Made by a program: the position numbers and the translations under genes
NCBI GenBank assembly: GCA_009760855.2
Contig: WPIO01000020.1
Location: forward strand, 5,839,501-5,899,500
DNA from: Cristatella mucedo
Lineage: Eukaryota > Bryozoa > Phylactolaemata > Cristatellidae
Length of the DNA: 60,000 bases
Direction of reading: 5' to 3'
Shown: piece by piece, positions 24,292 to 35,460 of the stretch
Layout of the letters: every line of letters starts with the position of its first letter
Position numbering within the stretch: the first letter of the stretch is position 1
Notes under the pieces: generated by a model
What the model was told of the DNA's origin: nothing
The model's database searches: none
What the model saw: the letters and a program-made list of their open reading frames with translations, nothing else

Positions 24292-24483
24292 GTCCATGGC
24301 TACAGCAAATTGAGCTCATAGAGCAACTGACAAAGGCATATCTGTTAAGGCAGCCAACTAGCGTCATGACTAGCTGTCGATGCATGATCATTTGAAACTT
24401 CTCATCAAACTGTAACTTAATCGACTGACACTTTCGAAGACGTGTTGCCAATTATGAGGTGAGGTCACTCAATTAGTGTTTAC

Positions 24484-25030
24484 AATAATAATAATAATGT
24501 ACTTGATAAAGCGCCCTCGGAGAACTTAATCTCTTTCTAGGCGCTGTGCATCTGCTGCAAAGGGAAATGCAATTGAATGGTAAGTAAAATCATGCTTGAA
24601 AAACAAACAAAATGAATAACATGGTTAGGGGTGACATGCACAGGGTCAGCATGCAAATGTGGTTAGTGGCAGCATGCACAGCGTCAGCACGCATAAGCAC
24701 GTCAAGGACGAATCACAGGGACCCACTAAATGCTGTTCTAAATAGATGTATTTTTAAGTTCCTTTTAAATGTGGTCAGGTCAGGGGATGTTCTGACGCAG
24801 GTCGGGAGAGAGTTCCAGGCTTTGGGAGCATACGAACTAAATGCACGGTCTCCAAAGGATTTAAGGTTTGTACGAGGTATTTCTAGACTGTTGGATTCCG
24901 AAAAGCGGGTGGTACGATGCTTGGCCTGATGGGGGAGTATGTCGGAGAGATAGGCTGGAGTCATAGAATGAAGGGACCTAAAATGAGCGACAAAACCTGT
25001 TTGAGACTCTTTATTTCGGCATACTATCAG
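24484..25030 (-). mobile_element. L2-like LINE 3' fragment, fairly young
   Basis: Minus-strand ORF (24713-24964) encodes RAFSSYAPKAWNSLP, then TFKRNLKIHLF, the diagnostic C terminus of L2/CR1-clade reverse transcriptases. It is followed by the 3' UTR, the stem-loop at 24508-24547 and an (ATT)n end. It is among the least decayed copies in the window and is truncated at its 5' end. It lies between psi and A. Confidence 0.88.
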
Positions 25031-25860
25031 GGTCAGATTATAGAGTCCAGTGACAAGTATTACGTATTCATGGCATTCTCAGTTGTTCTTAGTACATTAT
25101 GTAAAGACCATTAAAAGGTGTTGTGGCTTGCCAACATAGAAGTTCATGATAGTTGTTGAACCTTTAGATATCTCGCTTCTAAACCCATGAATTTCAGCCA
25201 ACTTGCGTAATATTGACTGATGTTACGTGTCCCAATACTCGTCTTGATTAGCAAGAATTTTTTGAGCATTCTGTATGCCGCAATCTCCTATGGTGATAAA
25301 TTCAGCTTTATAGAAGCAAATTGACATCGACACGCTATGCTCCACCTCGATTAGGATGTATCTAAAGTTCCAAGGGAAAGCTTTTAGCCCTCTTGGTACT
25401 GCATTTTACCTACGTGCTCGTTCTCTGGCATGCTATTCAAACGCAAAATCTAATTCGATGAGCGCATTGCCACTACTATCTATTAGGCCTACTTCCAGCA
25501 GAAGGACATTGTAAAATCAGGGCCTCCAGAGTAGAGTGTTTCAAACAATTAGTTTATCAGCAATACAGAAATTTTCATCATTCAGGATTTTGCGTAGATG
25601 CATTTATAAGATACTGTACATGTGTTAAGGTAATACAACTCTCATGAACTTGCAGGTTGCCTAGCGGCCAAACTTTTAATGATCCTTAATTAATACAGCA
25701 AGAGCGATCACGATAAACACTGTATACGTATTACTACTCACTGGACGCTATCACCCCGCACTTATTGCATGGCTGATTTGGGAGTCTTAAACTTTAATCA
25801 CCTTACCTGACCTCATAGCTGGCATCACGTCTTCGAAAGTTTCAGTCTATGAAGGTAAGG
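25031..25860. other. No recognisable gene
   Basis: Intergenic sequence between the convergent psi and A; no element recognised. Confidence 0.4.
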
Positions 25861-25866
25861 TTTATT
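25861..25866 (-). terminator. Poly(A) signal of member A
   Basis: TTTATT on the plus strand gives AATAAA on the minus strand, about 83 bases past the A stop codon. Confidence 0.55.
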
Positions 25867-25948
25867 GACAATTTCATAATGTGCATGAATTGACGGTTAG
25901 TCGGAAAGCTTGCTAGCCGCCTTAAGAGATATGAATATTCAAGTCACT

Positions 25949-27249
25949 CTATGACCTCAACGTGCTGTAGACATGCTCTTCGGCTTTATTCAGATAGCTA
26001 TCTTCATCTTCTCTCGCAGACTTAATGGCTCCGGCGTCCAGCTTGTCATATGAAGTATCACGTTGCATTTCGATACTGCAATAATCGTGGTCCTCGCCTA
26101 CAGCAACTAAGACGCTTCCTGAAACAATCGTTAGCAGTGCCGGCTCTAGTGTTGGAAGAAGTCCTACATGAGCTTTTGTAGAAACACCTGACTTTCGCCG
26201 TCGATGAATAATGACTGTAGCAGTAACGAGAGCAGATACAACGACTCCCGCAGCAGCTGCTGATAGTCCGACTATCACTGCAATGCCTGAATGATCAAGA
26301 TCGCTGCCCGCTCCAGCATCCGTACTATTCCTTGTACCGTCGGACAATTGCAGGTATACGACATCTATTTTCATAATAAATCCAGACGAAGTCATCTTAT
26401 TAAAATCACGGCAGCGCCTGAAAGTATATTCCAAGGTCACGTGGTCACCTGCTGTGGGCTTGTAAGTTTCCATATCCTTAAAGCACTTGAGCTTGAAGCA
26501 CAGACTTTCACACCCTTCAGTTCTGGGTGCCACCAGCACAGTAAGAATGAGCTGGCCGGACGAGTTAGCTGGCGCGATGCTGATAATGAAGTTTCCAACT
26601 GAGCATTTCTCGTTGTTTGGTCGAATTATGGCATACTTCAGGTCTGGAGCAAACACGTAATGAACACCTTCAATGACTAAAGCACTGCCGTTAGAAATTT
26701 GGTTGCACAAGTTCGTTGTAGATGCTACGATGAAAGCGAAGGTAAACGAAATAGTGCTATTTAGATTACCATGGTAGCTCGTAAATACGTATATATTGTC
26801 GGCTGTTCGCTGGCCAACACATAATAATCATCGGATATATTGCATATGCTGGCTCTCCGTATATTTCTCCATGCCTGAGCAAGCTCTAAATTACTCAGAG
26901 TGCATAATTCCGAGGGCGGCTCAGATTTCACTCTGCCGATTCTTAGCAGGAGCAGCCTGGAAGGGTCCGGCAGCGTTTGAGCAATAGGTCGGCCGAAGAT
27001 GTCCGTTGCCATTTCTATCGCACAATAACGATTAATTGGACGGTCATACGCTAGGTGTGCACTGACGAACTGCCAAGAGTTGTTCGCCTTGAGTTGAATA
27101 TAGTTGTTGCCATTCAAGCACTCGAACAAATCCGATGAGCTTAATAGGCTACTGTGAGCCGACGAGCAACTAGCATTCGATATAAGGGCAGTCAAAGTGA
27201 AGAAATTCGCAATGACGGCTGCACACAGAACTTTTCGCCAGTTGGTCAT
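25949..27249 (-). pseudogene. Receptor A: ITAM-tailed CUB-like membrane protein, one-base frameshift
   Basis: Intronless, on the minus strand. The first frame (27249-26761) gives 157 residues identical to member B: signal peptide, first CUB-like domain and sequons. One A is then missing (CGAGCT here, CGAAGCT in B, near 26776), which ends the frame after ATMVI. The second frame (26710-25949) continues in register with B through the second CUB-like domain and the membrane span. After RRRKSG the tail is its own. It contains EDHDYCSI, seven residues, then SYDKL, which is the ITAM spacing Yxx(L/I)-x6-8-Yxx(L/I) with acidic residues before it; then SYLNK (YxN, a Grb2-SH2-type motif) and HVYSTL near the end. 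If translated through, it would be an activating receptor signalling through tandem-SH2 kinases of the Syk type. As read, it would make only a short secreted CUB1 fragment. The break may be real or an assembly error; the rest of the frame is clean. Confidence 0.8.
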
Positions 27250-27971
27250 ACTGATCTTGCAGGTTGTTAAGTAGGTAGCCTACCTTGATAGATACGGTAC
27301 CAGGTTACAAGTGTACATTTGAGGTATGCCTCTGGTAAGCCTGAGGAGAAGCCGTGGTACAGTGACTGACACCTCTGCACTTTCAACGAAGGATGCGATT
27401 GAACAGTCGTGAAAATATCAACAGACACAATCAGGAAGTGGCTCTAAATGGAAGATTGAGAGAGAGACAGCCCTATTTTCTGGAGGCCACCCCCTCAGAT
27501 TTTGTCCAATAGGAAGGAGAGGGGAAGTGAGGTCAGATATGCAAAAGAGGCACCGCTGACCCTACTAGCTACGGCCGGCCAGAGGCATTGCATCTGCTGA
27601 GTCACCATGCCTTAAGAGCGCGACGACTGACAAGCTGCAGAAGCCAAAGTGGTGCACTCAACATTTCTTATAGTCAATCAATGGTGGTTCTTGATTCGGT
27701 CAACCTTAAGCGGAAATATTTTAACGCTTATTATAGAGCATGCTAGCTCTGGCCGATCAAGTTATAGATCTCTCAATATTTGTGGGAGTCATGTTGTCCG
27801 TAAAACCACATTAAACAGTAACTATAAGCGATGCAGCGTCTTTTAAGCCCTCGCTTATACGATTATTTGAAAAGAATAATTAGAAAAAATCGGAAGAAAG
27901 AACGTAAGGCTTGATATTCAATATTACTCACTAGGACCTGTTGTCAATAGTATAAAAATAAGATACCAAAT
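26245..27971 (-). repeat. Inverted repeat arm 1, near-identical to arm 2
   Basis: Reverse complement of 35694-37423 with only a handful of differences seen by eye: one A missing near 26776, one C/T at the A314V codon, and one G/A near 27891. It covers promoter, leader, signal peptide, ectodomain and part of the membrane span of A. Identity falls off sharply at both ends. Confidence 0.85.
27667..27672 (-). promoter_or_regulatory. TATA-like box of member A
   Basis: TATAAG on the minus strand about 420 bases upstream of the A start codon, identical in context to the B copy and aligned to TATAAA in psi. Confidence 0.5.
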
Positions 27972-28084
27972 AGCTCCCGGTAACCAATTTAAACGGTACC
28001 TCGGACCGAAGTGACGGCAATAATCCGAATCCCTTTTTTTTCTTGCCAAGTGCTTGAATATTAAGTTTTAAATGTGAAACATCA

Positions 28085-28215
28085 GCTTTGATGGTTCCAA
28101 ACATCGGCGTTCTACTGCAGGTTATTGGGTCGATGGTGTTGGTTAAGGTTAGCTAAGCTCCTGAAGAATTAATTGTGCCTAGTATACCTCTAAGCTGTTA
28201 TGCTAACCACTCAGC
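28085..28215 (-). repeat. Upstream block of unit 2, diverged
   Basis: Inverted, moderately diverged counterpart of about 35480-35620. Landmarks are AAACATCGGC, TTATTGGGTCGA.GGTGTTGGT, CTAGTATACCTCTAA and CCACTCAGCCTGA. It shows that the duplication extends beyond the near-identical arm but is much older there. Confidence 0.7.
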
Positions 28216-28579
28216 CTGAACACTCTCTCACTTGCTAGCTATCCAGCTTCTTATTAGGCCTCAGTGTGATCGTCAATTATTTACCGTTAAGCCCCTTATC
28301 TTACTTGGCGAGCCTCACTAGCATAGAAATGCATTTACACAGAGACGGAACTCAGGCCGAAGTACATGTCAGCCCTTCCATCATTGTAACAGGCTCCAAC
28401 CATTCTGAAAAAGCGGCTTGATTATGAAAATAGACGGACACGAACGGTGCAATTTGAGAAAACGGCATTGACTGGTATGTTTTGCTTTATTTCTGGCCAA
28501 AAAGAAGGGCTGGCCATTATTCATCAAATGAATCCACAAGGGACTTAGTAACATTTTGTTTATTTTATCTTTTTTGATA

Positions 28580-28860
28580 TGCTCAAAGTCAAGACCTGGT
28601 AGACTTTGAATTTTTCACAAGTTCGCTTGGTCTAGATTTTTTATCCCATTAGATATCTTATTGACAGCCTTTTTATCAGGCACTGATCAATATCGCTTTC
28701 TCAATAAGAGTCCGAGGGCTAATCGTATTCTTCAGGCACTGAGGTGCAGCAGATTAGGAGTTTCACAAGGCCGCCTCAAGATGTTTGGGAATCGCTCTTT
28801 TACCTATACCGCTCCTCAGCAACAGAGAAACTGCCCTTGGCTTGTTTGCCACGATAGAAG
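28580..28860 (+). mobile_element. LINE-like repeat, second L2-related family
   Basis: Counterpart of 18280-18580 in the opposite orientation; encodes RLGVSQGRLKMFGNRSFTY before breaking. Confidence 0.6.
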
Positions 28861-28864
28861 TTAA

Positions 28865-29585
28865 AATCGTAACCGACCAGCTTGGTAACCTTCCCAGCGG
28901 TCACCACAGAATTGGGGAGTTCTTCATGCAGGCTCAAAGGCCTTGGCAAGAACTGTGACTTTCACAAGTTCTACTGTTGTATAGTACAATATCTAAGACC
29001 TTTGCAGAAAACTTTAAAGGTGGTATGGTATTTAAACTTCGACATCGGTAAGTGCATACAGATGATGTTCCAAGCAGTTTTCTTGCAGGCAGTGCTTATG
29101 CAACACAAAATGTTCAGTAAATAGGAAAAACGATCAAATATAACTTCGAACGACAATAAAATCTATATCCGAGATTTATAAGGGAAAACGCTTTTAAATA
29201 AATAATTCTTTGACTAACGTTTATCTCTGCTTTTGTTTCGCGAGAAGTGATCCGTAATTCTTATTCCTGTAAGGTACTACCCATTTGACCTCTACGAAAA
29301 CTGATCAATAGTTTAGCATTTAGTCAGCCGATTCCAGAGGCGTTAGGCGTGGCTCAGCATTTTCTACTTTTTTCAACCGCCAAATTTCGGGCAGTAGCTG
29401 TAATTAAGTACATTAAATACATCGGACTTGACTGAGCAGCTCACAGCGAGACAGTATTGAGTGAAATCGCTGCGCATCTTTCCTTATAATTTTTATCTTG
29501 TAGCGGAATTCCTTCTAAACCAACTCGTTAGATAGAACAACTAAACGCAAATCTTATTTTAGAGCCTTAATGAGGAGAACGTAGT
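28865..29585. other. No recognisable gene
   Basis: Unassigned sequence within the upstream region of A, absent from the B unit. Confidence 0.4.
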
Positions 29586-29589
29586 TGTT

Positions 29590-30690
29590 TTAAAGGTGGT
29601 TCAAATTTGCCTCTCGGCATGAAACGCCGACCACGGTAAACCAATCCGATCAACTTGACCCCGAACACTTTCAAAAAAGAATAGCTGATTTAACAGCCCC
29701 ATTTATCTAGCCTCAGAAGAGAATTTATGACTAAACCTACCACTTGCAGTGGGTGATAGATAATCGCCCACTGCCGGACTTAAACACACGACCTGGGTCG
29801 TGAAGAGCGAGAGCCTTAGATCAATTGCTAAAACCTAGGAGCGACGCCTGGGCCAAACCAGTGAGGGAGTTCTTTGCATTTCTGTGAAAGCCTCAAAGGC
29901 TCATTAGGCATTGAAATTTAAATTGCTCACGTGTTTTTTTTAGAACCACACAACTATTGCAGACTAGGAGCGACCAAATGAGGCCTGAGTTCGCGTTTCA
30001 GAGTCTGGAGGAGAGGCCCAGGTACTCCACTATGCCTCGCGTTCGCTAGTCTAATTTATTGAGCCCTGCAAATTAATGCCGCAGCCATACTTATGCAAAG
30101 ATTGAGCGTGGAAATCTACGAGAAAAAGCAAGCGAATATCTTTTTACCAATAGATATGTATGACTCGCCTTATGAAAGTATAAATAAATGCTCAATGCTA
30201 AATGGCCTGCAAAGAAAATAAATCGAGCGTTTGTAGTTTTTTGTTGAATGTAAATCCTGTAAAAAAAGGGGGGGGGTTTAAAGAGTCTTCTTAAATTTAC
30301 ATTCTGTAAATATTATTTGCTCGAGATCATGATTCTTGGTTCGACCTCTAAGGCCGCATCACCCAACTGTTAGTGCCTAACGCCGTGCCGTGGTGTTGAA
30401 AGCACCTTAATAAGTTTCTTTATCTCTACAAAGTGGACGGAGTAATGGTGGTACTTCTAGGTTCTAATTTTAAGAGTTAATACGAGCATTTCAGCTCCTG
30501 TCTTTAGGAACATATTATTTGGATAATATATGACATTAATACATTACATAAAATTATCAGGATATCACAGTCCCTGATTTTGTCAAACCCCTTTTCTTAA
30601 GGTATTTTTCAGTTTATAAATTTTTATTGTTTTAAGTGTTTCCATAATTATTTTATAAGAGTCTTAAAAAAGCCTCACGCCTCAATTTTG
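29590..30690 (-). repeat. Receptor-locus unit, flank copy 2 (inverted)
   Basis: Inverted diverged copy of 16100-17560 and 34055-35470. It shows 'tggtggtacttctag', the AACATATTATTTGG block and the SINE in the expected mirrored order. It ends near an L2 element inserted at 30.9 kb. Confidence 0.65.
29690..29845 (-). mobile_element. tRNA-derived SINE, diverged
   Basis: Mirrored SINE with CACTTGCAGTGGGTGATAGA, 'cggacttaaacacacgacctgg' as decayed B box, and a decayed A box further right. Orthologous in position to the SINE of unit 3. Confidence 0.6.
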
Positions 30691-30921
30691 TACATATGCT
30701 TGATGGTCCTATCAGAGCAGCAGCACACCCGGCTACCATCTTTCTTTCAATCTAATAGTTAAGCTATATCATTTCCGGACCTGGCTAATATTTCGCATAA
30801 TTGGAAAGCATGAAAATAGACCACAATATACTTCACGAAATCCCCTGAATTTAAGAAGAAGATATACACTCACCGTTTACCCCAGCATTTACTGGGTCTA
30901 TGCGATTCTCACGTTACATTA

Positions 30922-31918
30922 ATAATAATAATAATGCACTTGATAAAGCGCCCTCAGAGAACTCAATCTCTTCTAAGGCGCTTTAAATTTGCTGCAAATG
31001 TAAGCGCGATTGAATCGGAGTAATATCATGCTTGATAAACAACATGAACAACGTGGTTAGGAGTGACATGCACAGGGTAAGCATGCAAGTGTGGTTAGTG
31101 GCAGCATGCACAGTGTCAGCACACTTAAGCACATGAAGGACAAATCACAGGGACCCACTAAATGCTGTCCTAAATATGTGTATTAGGTTCTTTTTAAATG
31201 TGGTCAAGTCAGTGGATGTTATGATGCAAGCCGGGAGGGAGTTCCAGGCTTTGGGAGCATACGAACTATAGCACGGTCTCCAAAGAATTTGAGGTTTGTG
31301 CGAGGTAGTGGAAAACTTTTGGATTCCGAAAAGCGGGTGGTGCGATACTTGGCATGGTGGTCCAGTAGATCTGAGAGATAGGCTGGAGCCAAAGAATGAA
31401 GTGACCTAAGAGCGAGCGACAAAACTTTAACGTCGATCCGTTGCTTGACTGGTAGCCAGTGCAGGTCGGCGAGAAGTGGTGTGATGTGGCAACTGCGACG
31501 CTCACGACAGACAAGTCTAGCTGCACAGTTTTGCATCTGCGGTAATCGCCTGATTGCACAGGCATGCCGGTAGGCCAGTAAGCAGCGAGGTACAGAAGTC
31601 AAGTCAGGATATCACAAATGCATGGACCAATTTAGACGTGGTATCCTTATCTAAACAAGCCCGAATTTTAGCAATGTTGTGTAGCTGAAAGTAGGCAGAC
31701 CTGACCGTGGAGCTGATGTGGTCGTCTAACGAGAGGTCACTTTGGAACATGACACCTAGATTTCAAACTTATTTAACAGGAGATATGCTGGCAAAACCAA
31801 TTTGGAGCGTTAGCCTTTCCAATTTCTGAATCACACTGGGTTTGCCCATAACTAGTTAGTTTTTATCATCGTTTAGTTTAAAACATTTGCTGCCATTCAT
31901 GTGCGGATGTCATGTGCA
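30922..31918 (-). mobile_element. L2-like LINE, 3' kilobase
   Basis: Best-preserved L2 3' part. A minus-strand ORF (31219-31602, 127 residues) runs through MQNCAARLVCRE, HITPLLADLHWLPVKQRI, LAPAYLSDLL and RTTRFSESKSF. Upstream, decayed codons still spell DIR..MAA and NDDKT-like text of the polymerase. The stem-loop at 30945-30984 and an (ATT)n end mark the 3' terminus. It sits in the spacer between A and B. Confidence 0.88.
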
Positions 31919-31932
31919 TATTAGTGGTCATT

Positions 31933-31995
31933 GGCTGGTCCAGCTCATCGGCTGGTCCAGCTCATCGGCTGGTCCAGCTCATCGGCTGGTCCAGC
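31933..31995. repeat. 17-bp tandem repeat
   Basis: GGCTGGTCCAGCTCATC repeated 3.7 times without a mismatch (starts at 31933, 31950, 31967, 31984). It contains the near-palindrome GCTGGTCCAGC. Confidence 0.95.
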
Positions 31996-32668
31996 AACGG
32001 CATTAATACCTAACCGCATTGCCCAGCGGTGCCGGACAAATACCACTAAGCTCTTCCCCATTGTTGCGGCTAGGTATTTAAGAGTAGAGCGACGTTCGCT
32101 CGGCGCTCGGCACTGCTCTTTCTTTGCCTTCGTTTCGATGCCGCGCCGCGTAGTTGCCGGACTCGTTAGTCTGAAAGCAAGGGAGGAGGGCGGGCTGTTA
32201 GCCGGCGGTTGGCGGGACTTGACGATGTAGCGCCAGTAGGATTTGGTGGACGCCACCAAATACGGTTGTGTAGCACCCGTGGCTCGGAATTTGTGTTCTT
32301 CATTTTGTGTGTGCGCGCGAACGTGGTCCCGGCATAAGGATATGCCGATGGGAGCAGGGAGTAGTTTGGTTTAATGTGTAAGGTATTCCTGCTTTACGGT
32401 GGAAGCGAAGCTCTATTTCTCGAGTCAGGATCTAGGTTCCTGTTGCTCGGGCTCCTCCGTCTATTTGAGCCCCACAATCGACGCCGGCAGCCTAAGTGCG
32501 GGGACGTATTTCCTCAGCAAGAGTGTCTGCTTCTTTGACAGCCTGCGAGGAGTATGAGGATAAACTGAACTAGACGCACTGCAACACTGTGCGCTTGCGA
32601 ATAAAGTTCAGTAAAAACTTCCAGTCATGTGTGTGCGTCTCTTTCAAATTCACGCCGTGACACACGAC
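31996..32668 (+). mobile_element. Probable solo LTR / retroelement promoter
   Basis: GC-rich block unlike its surroundings, with the order expected of a long terminal repeat. It has a TATA-like GGTATTTAAGAG at about 32070, a GC-rich initiator region, about 500 bases of leader-like sequence, then GCGAATAAAGTTCAG (poly(A) signal at about 32600) and an end near CGCCGTGACA. I could not find convincing TG..CA borders with a matching target duplication, and no gag or pol follows. The ORFs at 31931 and 31945 are incidental. Confidence 0.5.
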
Positions 32669-34050
32669 CCCTTAGTAACGGCAAGTAGGTCAGCGCCAGT
32701 AATGATCATTTCGTTGTGGCCATCTTATTGCGTGTAGACGCGCACCGAACCGCATTCGGATGTAGGCTACGCTGTTGGTAAGCGGCAGGTTAAGCATCCT
32801 CCGCCGAGCCTTCGGCGTTACTTTTTCTCAAAAGTGTGCCTGAAGCTCACTTCTTGCTTTTTTAGCCACCTGAAATGAATTGGGATCCTGTAAATCTCAG
32901 CTAAAGCTGCTCCTCACAGCATACCCTGCAACGCGGTAAACCGGCAGGTGCCTACTCACGTGTGCTTCGTGTGCTTACCAGAAGAGAATTTAGCACGTTT
33001 TACTTACAATAGTTCCACTAACGAGTGGCTCGGAGTCCTACACCTACACCGGGCAGCGACTTTGGCTCCCCTATTTCTATAGCCCCCTCCCCCTGACGTT
33101 CACTTTCGGCGAAATTACGTCATACTCCCCGAGAAGCTGTCAAGTTCACGTAGAATAAACACTAAGCTTTTGCGCCATTATTTGAAATTAATTTTTTGTT
33201 AAGTCTTACCAACTGACAAATCCTGCTGGTCCAGCCTTCCCCACATAACAATTATGCAAATCTTGCCCCAGTCCTAAATAATAGCCTTGGCTCTGCCGCT
33301 AGAAAGTAACCACTAGGCTCTGGTTCTCGACCACTGTCTCTCCTCGTGTTCTTTTGAATTCTGATTTAATTAAGTATAGTAGGTTTCTCTATTTAAAACT
33401 TCTTTTTCAATGCGACGTACCTTGCATGCTTGTAGCCTCGAGAGGGATTTGTTCTCGTAGTTTCCTATTTACAAGACCTAATAATAGTAATATATGAAAT
33501 TATCAAAGTTTTTATGTAACGAAAATAAGTTTTTAGTGACCAAAACTCACTCAACAGGGACTCGTTAGGTGCAACGCTGTAAAATGTCACCACTACTCAC
33601 TAAGCAGGGACTCGAATGTTAGGTGCAACACCGTAACGATTGTCGGGGGGGCGGCGGGGTGCCATCTTGTAATAGGTTGTAATGTCCCTCACTTCTGATG
33701 AGTTTAATTATTTAATTCTAGATTTTTGTGAACCTCAATTGTAAAAGAGTGATTTATTTATCAAAATCACAATGCATGAACTTAGAGCTCTTAAATTGAA
33801 TACACTTTTTTCATTATTTAGTCAGCAGTTAAGCAACCTTTAGCTATGATGCGTACTCTTATTGAGGGATTAAGGGCTTTTAATACAGTCGGACCACTAG
33901 ATTCTTAGAAATATTGCAGGCTAGGCGGACTTGGTGTTAAGAAAAACTATGAAGCACTTATTAACCGCTACTCGCTGAATTATATTAATTAATTTATTCA
34001 CGTGAGTTATTTTAAAATCCTCGGGAATTAAACTTCTCGAAAACGTGACA
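32669..34050. other. No recognisable gene
   Basis: Contains a two-copy repeat at 33538-33638 (ACTCACT.A.CAGGGACTCG and GTTAGGTGCAAC in both copies) and a short poly-G. No gene supported. Confidence 0.45.
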
Positions 34051-34059
34051 TCATGCACG

Positions 34060-34490
34060 ATATTAGTAGCAATAATACATTTGTAGAGCACCACCGGATA
34101 ACTTAATCTTTCTGTTTGCACTTTACATATGCTGCACAGAAAGAATAATTGAATGATTAATGGTGTGTGACGCGCTCGATGGAAACAAGCGTAACGTGTT
34201 TAGTGGCGAAATGCATCGGGTAAGCGTGCAAATGTGATTATTAGTAGCATGGAAAGTGTCAGCACGCACGTTCTCACAATGTGTAAATCGAATGGACCCA
34301 CTAAATGCCGGGATGAAGGGTGGGTGCACACATAGCTTCTTCTTAGACTTCGTCAAATCACGGGATTTTGCCAAGTAGGTTGTGGTCGAGTTCTGGGCTT
34401 TCGGAGCATGCGAAATAATTTTAGGGTATACAAAAAGTATTTCTATACGACTCGATTGAGAGCAGCGGTTGCTAAAATGCGTATTCAAGT
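34060..34490 (-). mobile_element. L2-like LINE 3' fragment, old
   Basis: Minus-strand tail with GTGCAAATGTGATTA and 'cccactaaatgccgggatga'. A frame of 121 residues (34123-34488) partly follows the RT C terminus (SHAPKAQNSTTTYLAKSRDLTKSKK against APKAWNSLP..TTFKRNLK). Confidence 0.68.
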
Positions 34491-35319
34491 AGTTTTGATT
34501 GGACCATCAAGCATGTGTAGGAAACGGAGGCGTAACGCTAATTTCAGACCCCTTATACAAGAATTTAGAAGTCACTTCTAGACTTAAAAGTCTCATAATA
34601 AAAGGGATTTGACCAAATCAAAGACTACAATATCCAGCTCGCAGAATTTCGTAGCTAAACTGCATAAGACGTGTTGGTAAGGACTGGCATTTTGTCTCTT
34701 TCTTATTTACCTATTGAAGTTAGATACTAGAAGTAACATCAAGGCTCCGTCCACTTTGCAAGGATAAAGGCAATTGTAAAGATTCCGTCTACACGCAACA
34801 AGGTGACGTTATTTTAAGCAGTGGCAGTTCATTCGGGCTTATAGAACTCACCAAGTTTTATTCCAACCAGCTAGTCATATTTACAAAATTTTTATTCAAG
34901 TAAAATCATTGAAACAAATGGTACTCATAGAATTTGCGCTCTATAAAAATAATTGAAACCCACGATTGATTACCTTTCGCAGCCCCTAAGCAATGTTCAT
35001 TAAGTCAAAGTTTATTGAAGCACAAATACATATTGATTATGAGATAATCACTTGCTTTTTCTATTAGATTATTGCTTTAAATATTAGTATAACTATAGCT
35101 GTGGCAGCATAAATTAGCATCTCATCAGATCAGATAAACGAACGCGACACATAGTGGCGTACCTTGTCCTCTCCTACCCTTTTGGTGACCCAACCTCAGG
35201 CCTCTGTTGGTCGCTCTTAGTCAGCAATAGTTGTGTGGTTCTAGAAAAACAGGTGGGCAATTTAAATTACAGTCCATAATGAGCCATTGAGGCATTCACA
35301 GAAATACAAACAGCTCCCT

Positions 35320-35460
35320 CCCTAGTTTTGCCCAGGCGTTGCTCCCAGGTCTTAGCATTGAAGGTAAGGCTCTAGCTCTTCACAACCCTGGTCACGTGTT
35401 TAGGTCCGGCAGTGGGCGATTCTTATCACCCAGTGCGAGCGATTTTAATAGCAGATCGAT
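35320..35460 (+). mobile_element. tRNA-derived SINE, diverged
   Basis: Degenerate A box in CCAGGCGTTGCTCCCAGG, decayed B box in CACGTGTTTAGGTCCGGC, body CAGTGGGCGATTCTTATCACC. Confidence 0.58.

Noticed and set aside
26291-26602. Antisense ORFs over the receptors (also 37066-37377, 26796-26987, 36680-36871)
   Set aside because: Shadows of the receptor frames on the opposite strand, duplicated with them.
27649-27846. 65-residue ORF identical to one at 35821-36018
   Set aside because: The identity is explained by the near-identical inverted arms; it covers the TATA box and leader and runs antisense to the receptor genes.
31908-31914. TGTCATG as LTR left border
   Set aside because: It lies within L2 reverse-transcriptase codons (DIR..MAA), and the flanking 5 bases do not match those after GTGACA at 32.66 kb.
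31931-32259. 99- and 104-residue ORFs on both strands
   Set aside because: They overlap the 17-bp tandem and the LTR-like block; GC-rich incidental frames.
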